This document shows, in pieces, positions 1 to 4,888 of a DNA stretch of 5,297 bases. Origin of the DNA: JBBQXV01 sp043785585. Its GTDB lineage: Bacteria; Myxococcota_A; Polyangia; Polyangiales; Polyangiaceae. The position numbers were made by a program, and so were the translations under genes. Positions within the stretch are counted from its first letter, which is position 1. Each line of letters begins with the position of its first letter. The notes beneath the pieces are model-generated. The model ran no database searches, was not told where the DNA came from, and was given only the letters and a program-made list of their open reading frames with translations. The stretch is taken from assembly GCA_043785585.1 (NCBI GenBank), contig JAYVXB010000393.1:1-5297 (forward strand). Reading direction: 5' to 3'.

Positions 1-175
1 TCCCGGACGAGACGAAGAGCGCCGCCTCCTTGCCCGTGATCTCCGCGATCTCTTCCTGCAATGCCTGCACGGTCGGGTCCTCCCCGAACACGTCGTCGCC
101 GACCTCGGCGCGAGCCATCGCCTCGCGCATCGCGGGCGAGGGGCGCGTCACCGTGTCGCTTCGCAGGTCGATCAT
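1..175 (-). CDS. ltaE: Low-specificity L-threonine aldolase, N-terminal part (cut by window edge)
   Basis: A PLP-dependent fold-type I enzyme that cleaves L-threonine and L-allo-threonine to glycine and acetaldehyde in the cytoplasm. The 58 visible residues begin MIDLRSDTVTRPSPAMREAM and continue through AEVGDDVFGEDPTV (residues 23-36) to GKEAALFVSSG (48-58). These are the hallmark N-terminal blocks of the family: the DLRSDTVT opening, the GDDVFGEDPTV block, and the start of the SSGTM cofactor-binding region. The ATG at 175-173 is fixed as the start, because an in-frame stop lies four codons upstream (187-185) with no other start codon between. No clear Shine-Dalgarno sequence precedes it. 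The PLP-binding lysine and about five-sixths of the protein lie outside the window. It is transcribed divergently from the FadR-like regulator. I see no functional tie to that operon beyond the shared intergenic region. Identity is confident from the motifs, though no alignment was run. Confidence 0.93.
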   Translation of the reverse strand, partial: MIDLRSDTVTRPSPAMREAMARAEVGDDVFGEDPTVQALQEEIAEITGKEAALFVSSG

Positions 176-203
176 GCGCGCACGTTACCGCAACGGGCCT
201 TCT

Positions 204-219
204 CTCGACGTAGGTCGAG
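204..219. promoter_or_regulatory. Perfect inverted repeat between divergent genes
   Basis: CTCGAC-GTAG-GTCGAG: two perfect 6-bp arms around a 4-bp spacer. It lies about 30 bp upstream of the threonine aldolase start and about 120 bp upstream of the regulator start. It could be a dimeric regulator's operator or a small hairpin in the aldolase leader. It does not resemble the FadR-type site nearby. A 6-bp GC-rich repeat can arise by chance in such DNA, so the role is open. Confidence 0.3.
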
Positions 220-269
220 CGTGGTTTACCGACGCTTGTGGTGCGTAGTCGATTTTGCTGCGAAGCGGC

Positions 270-298
270 TTGCGCACACGGGAAGGCGGAGCTACAAA
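270..298 (+). promoter_or_regulatory. Weak candidate sigma70 promoter for the regulator operon
   Basis: TTGCGC (270-275), 17 bp, then TACAAA (293-298) is a partial match to TTGACA-N17-TATAAT, with three and four of six bases. It would start transcription near 305, inside the FadR-like near-palindrome, which fits autorepression. The match is weak and its position is its main support. Confidence 0.22.
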
Positions 299-313
299 GT
301 GGTTGAACCAGTT
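297..313. promoter_or_regulatory. FadR-like operator ahead of the FadR-like regulator gene
   Basis: AAGTGGTTGAACCAGTT contains TGGT-N3-ACCA inside a 17-bp near-palindrome with outer AA/TT arms; only the third pair breaks symmetry. It agrees with 13 of the 16 defined positions of the E. coli FadR consensus as I remember it (AACTGGTCNGACCAGTT), and with the general FadR-subfamily pattern TNGTNNNACNA. It ends 25 bp before the preferred regulator start codon at 339, so binding there would most simply give autorepression of the three-gene operon. If translation began at 255, the site would lie inside the coding sequence, which argues for a downstream start. Binding itself is inferred. Confidence 0.55.
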
Positions 314-338
314 GATGAGCAAAGGACGAACGGCCCCG

Positions 339-1220
339 ATGACCGCCACGAAGCCCGCGAGCAGCTCCCCTCCGCCGAGCGCAAAGCGCAGCGACTCGGC
401 GAGCACGCTCGCGGCGATCGGCCCGATCGCCCGCTCCAGCGTCGTCGATGCCGTGGCCGATCGCCTTCGCGGAGAAATCCTCGCCGGGCGCCTCGAGCCG
501 GGCGCGCGCCTCCCGTCGGAGCGTGAGCTGTCGTTGGCGCTCGGCGTCAATCGGCTCACCCTCCGCGCGTCGCTCGCCCGCCTCGAGGCGCTCGGCCTCA
601 TCACGACACGCCACGGCGCGGGCACCATCGTCACGTCGTGGCGCGAGCGCGCCGGCCTCGAGATGCTCGCGACGCTCGTCGGCTCGCTCGGCCCGAACGA
701 CGCCATGCGCTTCGATCTCTTGTCGTCGATCCTCGAGGTAAGGCGCATCCTCGCGTCGGAGGCGATCGCGCTTGCCGCCGCTCGCCACACGGAAGCGGAT
801 CTCGATCTCATCCAAGGCTGCCAACGCGATCTCGTCGCGCACGTCGACGATCCCGTCGCCTACGCGCGCGCCGACGTCGCGTTCATGCGCTCCGTCGTTC
901 GCACCGCGCGCAACCTCGGCCTCGAGCTCCTCCTCAACTCGTTCGCGCGGTACCCCGACGAGCACCCCGGCATCGTCGCCGCGCTCTACGACGACTGCGC
1001 GAGCAACGTCGCCATCTACGAATTCGTCGTCGAGCTGATCCGCTCCGGCGACGTCGACGGCGCGCGCACGCTCGTCCGTCGCGCGCTCGAAGAGATGGAC
1101 GCGCTGTGGATCAAACGCAACGCGCCGACGCCTGCCGAACCGGCATTGCCCGTCGGCGATCTCCCCAAAACGACGCGGCTCACACGCTCCGCGGGAGCGA
1201 AGAAGAAGGTAAAGCGATGA
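339..1220 (+). CDS. FadR-type GntR-family transcriptional regulator
   Basis: A 293-aa DNA-binding repressor/activator of the FadR kind. A winged helix-turn-helix spans about residues 33-101, with LPSERELS at 59-66, GVNRLTLR at 69-76 and TRHGAG at 90-95. The C-terminal helical domain runs about 103-260. From memory of E. coli FadR, the DNA-contact positions Arg35, Arg45, Thr47, Arg49, His65 and Gly66 correspond here to R62, R72, T74, R76, H92 and G93, all kept; Thr44 and Thr46 are N71 and L73. The next block (W101, G106-L107, then LATLVGSL) also follows FadR rather than typical FCD proteins. The usual FCD metal histidine after Asp180 is absent (DVAFM), which fits an acyl-CoA-type ligand domain. 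A basic tail ends AKKKVKR. Start choice: the ATG at 339 has AAGGA 12 nt upstream. ATGs at 315 and 255 are in frame, but 255 would put the candidate operator inside the gene. The stop overlaps the next ATG. Family is confident; ligand and exact start are inferred. Confidence 0.86.
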   Translation: MTATKPASSSPPPSAKRSDSASTLAAIGPIARSSVVDAVADRLRGEILAGRLEPGARLPSERELSLALGVNRLTLRASLARLEALGLITTRHGAGTIVTSWRERAGLEMLATLVGSLGPNDAMRFDLLSSILEVRRILASEAIALAAARHTEADLDLIQGCQRDLVAHVDDPVAYARADVAFMRSVVRTARNLGLELLLNSFARYPDEHPGIVAALYDDCASNVAIYEFVVELIRSGDVDGARTLVRRALEEMDALWIKRNAPTPAEPALPVGDLPKTTRLTRSAGAKKKVKR

Positions 1221-1681
1221 ACCTCACGAAGATGGAAGTGCGCTGGGCGACCGCAGAGTTCGGCACGATCTTTCCGGGGTCGGATGCCGCCGGAGTGCCG
1301 AGCATCGGCACGATGGACATCGCGGGTTTTCTCGCCGAGGTGTGCCGCGGAGTCCCGCTGAAGGCAGCGATGGGATTGCGGATCGCGATTTGGATCGTCG
1401 CGCTCGCGCCGATCTTCGTCCTGAGCCGCTTCGCCACGTTCGCCTCGCTCGCGACGCCGGAACGCGAGCGCGTCTTGGACACGCTCCTCGCGAGCAAGAG
1501 CTACCCGATTCGATCGCTCGTCATGATCTTGAAGACGATGGGCGCGCTGCTCTACGGCGCCGATCCGATCGTTCGCGCGCGCATGTACGCGCGGGTGTCT
1601 GTCCCCTCTGTCGCCGATGGGCGGCCCGCGAGCAGCGGACCGAAGCTCGTCGCGCTCCGTCTCAAAGGTCAGGCCGCGTAG
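1217..1681 (+). CDS. Small hydrophobic partner protein, like the N-terminal region of long-chain alcohol oxidases
   Basis: A 154-aa protein whose ATG overlaps the regulator's stop (ATGA, 4 bp), with GAAGG about 8 nt upstream: translational coupling is likely. Residues 13-43 (AEFGTIFPGSDAAGVPSIG, then MDIAGF) recall the opening of gluconate 2-dehydrogenase subunit 3-like proteins and of fatty alcohol oxidases. Residues 50-72 form a strongly hydrophobic stretch (GLRIAIWIVALAPIFVL). Residues 74-123 (FASLATPERERVLDTLLAS, then PIRSLVMILKTMGALLYGAD) match the pattern I remember from plant fatty alcohol oxidases just before their FAD domain: 'F..MPLEKREEVLQ' and 'PLR......K'. With a GMC flavoprotein 38 bp downstream, it is best read as a split-off N-terminal module that partners, and perhaps membrane-anchors, the oxidase. 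No signal peptide is visible. Homology is from memory of sequence patterns; an automated annotation might simply say hypothetical protein. Confidence 0.75.
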   Translation: MNLTKMEVRWATAEFGTIFPGSDAAGVPSIGTMDIAGFLAEVCRGVPLKAAMGLRIAIWIVALAPIFVLSRFATFASLATPERERVLDTLLASKSYPIRSLVMILKTMGALLYGADPIVRARMYARVSVPSVADGRPASSGPKLVALRLKGQAA

Positions 1682-1719
1682 TCGACCTCTTCTCTTCACG
1701 TTCTTGCAGGAGCATCACC

Positions 1720-3339
1720 ATGTCCGACAACGCAACGCACTACCCCGACGAGTCGCTCCCCGAAGGCTCGGTCGTCGACGGCGCGACGCTCGAGCACGAC
1801 GTCGACGAAGAGTTCGACTTCGTCGTCATCGGATCCGGCGCAGCGGGCGCGGTCTCCGCGCACACGCTGACGAAGGCGGGCTTCTCGGTCGGCATCCTCG
1901 AAGAAGGACCGTGGGTGAAGACGCGTGAGTTCGGCGAAAAGGTCTTCGACGCGTTCAAGACGATGTTTCGCGACGCCGGGACGCAGGTGCTCGAAGGGCA
2001 CTCGTTCATGCCGCTCATCCAAGGGCGCTGCGTCGGCGGCAGCACGGTGATGAACTCGGCGATCGCGTGGCGCACGCCGGAAGACGTGCTCGACGAGTGG
2101 TCGGCGCGCTTCGGGCTCGGCGACTTGGTCAGCGCGGCGGCGCTCGAGCCGCACTTCGACGCGCTCGAGCACGACTTGAACGTGCACGCGGTCGACGACG
2201 ACGCGCTCGGCGAGAACAACCGGCTCTTCGTCGAGCAAGGCTCGAAAGACGGCATCGCGCCGAGCCGCATGCGTCGCTACGAGCGCGGCTGCAAGGGGAC
2301 GGGCCGCTGCATGACCGGGTGTCCGAGCGCGGCGAAGCAGGGGATGAGCGTGACGTACGTGCCGTGGGCGCTCGCGCACGGCGCGCGGATCTTCACGTCG
2401 TGCCGCGCAGAAAAGGTCGTCATCGAAGGCGGGCGCGCGGTCGGCGCGATCGCGACGTCGACCACGGGCAAGCGTCGCGTTCGTCTGCGCGCCCGGCGCG
2501 GCGTGTTCGTCGCGGCGAGCACGATCCAGACGCCGAACATTCTCCATCGCAGCGGCATCCGCTGCGCGGCGCTCGGCGCGCATTTCCAGGCGCACCCGGG
2601 GCACGGCATGGGCGGGCTCTTCGATCGGCAGATCCACATGGATCAGGGCGCGACGCAGGGCGCCGAGAGCATCCACTTTCGCCGGACCGATCGCCTGAAG
2701 ATCGAGACGATCTCGATGCAGCCCGAGCTCGCCGCCGTGCGCATCCCCGGCATCGGCTCCGAGCTCATGAAGCGCTTCGACGCGTTCTCGAACCTCGCCG
2801 TCTGGTGCCTCCTCGTCCGCTCGGAGGCCGAGGGGACCGTGCGGCCGGGCTGGGGCGGTCGCGACAAGGTGAAGTTCTCGCTCACGCAGGCCGACATGGA
2901 TCGTGTGCGCAAGGGCGCGGCGCTCCTCGCGCGGATGATGTTCGACGCGGGCGCGCGCGAGGTGTGGCCGGGAATCTTCGGCGTGCCGAGCGTCTTGAAA
3001 TCGCGCGACGACGTGAAGCTCATCGAGGCCGCGCCCGCCGACTCGCGCTCGTACAGCTTCGTCGCGACGCACCTCTTCGGCGCGGCGCGCATGGGCGCGG
3101 ATCCGCGCTCGAGCGTGGTCGGTCTCGACTTCAGCACGCACGCGGCCAAGGGGCTCCACGTCGTCGACTCGAGCATCTTCCCGACGAACCTCGGCGTAAA
3201 TCCGCAGCACTCGATCATGGCGGTGAGCCGCCTCGCCGCGACGAGGGTCGCGTCCGAGACCCAAGCCGCCGTTGCGCCGCGCTTGAAGAAAGCCGCGGGA
3301 GCGACGGGGGACGCGGGAGCCACGGCCAAGCGCGCCTGA
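1720..3339 (+). CDS. GMC-family FAD oxidoreductase, probable long-chain alcohol oxidase catalytic subunit
   Basis: A 539-aa FAD-dependent alcohol oxidase/dehydrogenase. The start is set by AGGAG (1708-1712) seven nt before the ATG; the frame stays open far upstream, but that is an overlap artefact. Motifs in order: FDFVVIGSGAAGA (32-44), the Rossmann GxGxxG for FAD; E61-E62 after the second strand, for ribose; GRCVGGSTVMNSA (102-114), the GMC signature; a cysteine cluster C191-x5-C197-x3-C201 followed by P202 and AKQGM (205-209); VAASTIQTPNIL (264-275); ATHLFGAARMG (449-459), with H451 equivalent to the first catalytic His of glucose oxidase; and LHVVDSSIFPTNLGVNP (479-495), with N494 at the second catalytic position, Asn in cholesterol and choline oxidase. 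The Cys cluster and spacing recall the long-chain fatty alcohol oxidase branch rather than choline or glucose oxidases. No signal peptide is seen. An Ala/Lys-rich tail ends the protein. The family is certain; a fatty alcohol substrate is inferred from motifs and the FadR-like neighbour. Confidence 0.9.
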   Translation: MSDNATHYPDESLPEGSVVDGATLEHDVDEEFDFVVIGSGAAGAVSAHTLTKAGFSVGILEEGPWVKTREFGEKVFDAFKTMFRDAGTQVLEGHSFMPLIQGRCVGGSTVMNSAIAWRTPEDVLDEWSARFGLGDLVSAAALEPHFDALEHDLNVHAVDDDALGENNRLFVEQGSKDGIAPSRMRRYERGCKGTGRCMTGCPSAAKQGMSVTYVPWALAHGARIFTSCRAEKVVIEGGRAVGAIATSTTGKRRVRLRARRGVFVAASTIQTPNILHRSGIRCAALGAHFQAHPGHGMGGLFDRQIHMDQGATQGAESIHFRRTDRLKIETISMQPELAAVRIPGIGSELMKRFDAFSNLAVWCLLVRSEAEGTVRPGWGGRDKVKFSLTQADMDRVRKGAALLARMMFDAGAREVWPGIFGVPSVLKSRDDVKLIEAAPADSRSYSFVATHLFGAARMGADPRSSVVGLDFSTHAAKGLHVVDSSIFPTNLGVNPQHSIMAVSRLAATRVASETQAAVAPRLKKAAGATGDAGATAKRA

Positions 3340-3346
3340 TTCGCGC

Positions 3347-3374
3347 TTGACTCGCGGAGGTTCGCGCGTATCTT
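3347..3374 (+). promoter_or_regulatory. Sigma70-like promoter of the tRNA-Thr gene
   Basis: TTGACT (3347-3352), a 16-bp spacer and TATCTT (3369-3374) match the sigma70 consensus at five of six and four of six bases. The predicted start near 3381 gives a short leader of about 20 nt before the mature tRNA 5' end at 3401. It lies just after the oxidase stop codon, so the tRNA is probably transcribed independently. Confidence 0.55.
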
Positions 3375-3400
3375 CCGCGTCCGCTTCGCCGTACGCGAGC

Positions 3401-3472
<72 letters not shown>

Positions 3473-3504
3473 CCCAGGATCCTCCGTTCCGCGTTCCCAA
3501 AGGC

Positions 3505-3529
3505 GTAACCGAGGTTAGAGTGCCGCGTA
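3505..3529 (+). promoter_or_regulatory. Candidate ECF-sigma promoter for the YceI-like lipoprotein gene
   Basis: GTAAC (3505-3509), exactly 16 bp, then CGTA (3526-3529) has the shape of an extracytoplasmic-function sigma factor promoter: an AAC-containing -35, a 16-17 bp spacer, and a CGT-type -10. Transcription would start near 3536, about 27 nt before the ATG. The octamer GGCGTAAC recurs at 4400-4407, ahead of the cysteine-motif lipoprotein gene. ECF control would suit a cell-envelope or metal-stress set. The cognate sigma factor is not in the window. Confidence 0.4.
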
Positions 3530-3562
3530 GAACCGCTCACAACGGAGTGGAGGAGACGCGGA

Positions 3563-4375
3563 ATGATCAGATCGAAGCTCGGCATCGCGTACGTCGCGGG
3601 CCTGACGGCGCTCGCAGTCGCGACAGGCGGCTGTGAAAAGAAGATCGAAGGCGACAACAAACCCTCGCTCGGCGCCGCGGCCAGCTCGGTCACGGCGGCG
3701 CCTCCGCCGGCGACCGCGAAGATCGTGAAGTACGCGATCGATCCCAAAGGCACGACGTCCATCGACATGCCCGCGCCGAAGGAACACATCAAGGCCGACA
3801 CGACGGCCGCCGCCGGATCGATCGACGTCGATCTGATGAACCTCGCGAATTCACGTGGCGAGGTGAAGATTGATCTGACGACGCTCTCGACCCACACGTT
3901 CGATGACAAGGACAAGAACGACTCGCAGACGACGCACGCGCGCACGTGGCTCGAGGTGATCGTCGACGGCAAGACGAAGGAAGAGAATCGCTGGGCGGTG
4001 CTCGCGATAAGCAAAGTCGACGGTCTCAGCGCGACGGACGTGACCAAGGTCACGCCGACGAAGGACGGCAGCGACGACGTTCGCACCGTGACGATGACGG
4101 TGCACGGCGATTTTCTCGTCCACGGGCACAAGCTCGCGAAGGACATCCCCGTCCAGGTGAAGTTTCGGTACCCGTCGGGCGCGGCCGCCGACTCGAAGCC
4201 GACGAGCGTCGAGGTCAAGTCGACGACGCCGATGCGCATCACCCTCGCGGACCACGACGTGAAGCCGCGCGACGGCTTCGGCGCGATCGCGAAGGGCGCG
4301 CTCGGCCTTCTCGGGACGAAGGTGGCCGATGTCGCAGATGTGTCCGTCGACCTGAAGGCGACGCCCACGCCCTGA
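3563..4375 (+). CDS. YceI-like domain lipoprotein
   Basis: A 270-aa predicted lipoprotein. GGAGG/AGGAG (3549-3555) sits 7 nt before the ATG. The N-terminus is a signal peptide: basic MIRSK, hydrophobic 7-20, then a lipobox TGGC with C24. E25 follows, not Asp, so outer-membrane sorting is more likely than inner-membrane retention. Residues 36-52 are an Ala/Pro/Ser linker. From about residue 55 the protein has a YceI pattern: KYAIDPKGTTSIDM (56-69), then GSIDVDLMNLANSRGEVKID (85-104), HARTWLEV (125-132), TVTMTVHGDFLVHGHK (175-190), IPVQVKFRY (195-203) and RITLADHDVKPRDGFG (225-240). YceI proteins are periplasmic lipocalin-like barrels that bind isoprenoid or other lipids. The ligand here cannot be read from sequence. 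It is 77 bp upstream of the cysteine-motif lipoprotein gene, on the same strand, so co-transcription is possible. Lipoprotein status is firm; the YceI assignment is likely but made by eye. Confidence 0.75.
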   Translation: MIRSKLGIAYVAGLTALAVATGGCEKKIEGDNKPSLGAAASSVTAAPPPATAKIVKYAIDPKGTTSIDMPAPKEHIKADTTAAAGSIDVDLMNLANSRGEVKIDLTTLSTHTFDDKDKNDSQTTHARTWLEVIVDGKTKEENRWAVLAISKVDGLSATDVTKVTPTKDGSDDVRTVTMTVHGDFLVHGHKLAKDIPVQVKFRYPSGAAADSKPTSVEVKSTTPMRITLADHDVKPRDGFGAIAKGALGLLGTKVADVADVSVDLKATPTP

Positions 4376-4452
4376 AATCGAAACCGATCGCCCCGACCGG
4401 GCGTAACGTACTGGCAATCGCGAAACACACGATTTTTCGAGGAGAAGCACGA

Positions 4453-4875
4453 ATGCGACCGAATCTTTCGTTCGAGAACCTGGTGGGGACGTTGGCTGCG
4501 CTCGGGACGACCGCGATTCTCGCGGGTTGCGGCGGAGCGCAGCCTCCCGTGAAGGGGACCGAAGTCGCGCCGTCGACCGCTCCGACGGCGGCCGGCCAAG
4601 CGTCGTGCTCGGCCGCGGGATGCGGCGCCAACAAGGGTGCGGCATCCGCGGCTGCTCCGATGCCGACGCCGCCTGCAACGCCTGCGGCGGACGTCGCGCC
4701 TGCGACGACCGCGAGCGCCGCAGCGTCCGCTACGCCTCCGGTGACGACCGCGAGCGCGAAGCCTCCGACGCCACCGGCGCCGAAGAAGGCACCGCCGCCG
4801 CCGCCCAAGGGCACCGGCACCGGACAGCAGAGCTGCGGCCCCGGCACGTGCGGCACGGATCCGAAGAAGAAGTAA
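4453..4875 (+). CDS. Cysteine-motif, Ala/Pro-rich lipoprotein; candidate substrate of the adjacent MNIO enzyme
   Basis: A 140-aa predicted lipoprotein with GAGGAG (4439-4444) 8 nt before the ATG. Residues 11-25 form the hydrophobic signal core and ILAGC (22-26) is an excellent lipobox with C26 as lipid anchor; G27 at +2 suggests outer-membrane sorting. After cleavage the protein holds only four more cysteines, in two matched modules: S51-C52-SAAG-C57-G58-A-N-K61 and S127-C128-GPGT-C133-G134-T-D-P-K137, both S-C-x4-C-G. Between them runs a low-complexity Ala/Pro/Thr/Ser linker (about 63-120), including PPPPP at 114-118. There is no recognisable globular domain. The stop is 13 bp before the start of a DUF692/MNIO gene. 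MNIOs modify cysteines of ribosomal peptides, usually encoded directly upstream, and the short Cys-Gly motifs recall those of bufferin-type precursors. The substrate role is an inference from adjacency and motif duplication. Otherwise it could be an unrelated structural or thiol-redox lipoprotein. Confidence 0.82.
   Translation: MRPNLSFENLVGTLAALGTTAILAGCGGAQPPVKGTEVAPSTAPTAAGQASCSAAGCGANKGAASAAAPMPTPPATPAADVAPATTASAAASATPPVTTASAKPPTPPAPKKAPPPPPKGTGTGQQSCGPGTCGTDPKKK
4704..4757 (+). repeat. In-frame 15-bp direct repeat in the lipoprotein linker
   Basis: GACGACCGCGAGCGC occurs at 4704-4718 and again at 4743-4757. The offset is 39 bp, or 13 codons, so the reading frame is kept; both copies encode TTASA. 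It suggests that the Ala/Pro/Thr linker grew by slippage or short tandem duplication, which would let its length vary between relatives. Confidence 0.6.
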
Positions 4876-4888
4876 GCTCACGACCGCG

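Noticed and set aside
222..230. TGGTTTACC as a second FadR-type operator
   Set aside because: The half-sites are separated by 2 rather than 3 bp and the outer arms do not match; too weak to call.
255..338. N-terminal extension of the regulator to ATG 255
   Set aside because: The added residues resemble no regulator sequence, no ribosome site precedes it, and it would put the FadR-like operator inside the gene. ATG 315 stays a lesser alternative.
185..811. Minus-strand open frame of 208 codons opposite the regulator
   Set aside because: Antisense to the winged-helix domain with conserved FadR-like motifs; low-complexity Ser/Arg/Ala protein.
1696..3264. Long open frame (522 codons) on the minus strand opposite the GMC oxidase
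   Set aside because: Arg/Ala/His-rich composition, no recognisable domain, and fully antisense to a gene with clear GMC motifs; an expected GC-rich shadow.
2067..3350. Plus-strand open frame of 427 codons overlapping the GMC oxidase in another frame
   Set aside because: Almost pure Arg/Ala/Gly sequence, with no domain; a frame shadow of the oxidase.
4389..4403. CGCCC-N5-GGGCG hairpin after the YceI-like gene as a Rho-independent terminator
   Set aside because: The stem is only 5 bp and is followed by TAACGTAC, not a T-tract, so intrinsic termination is unlikely.
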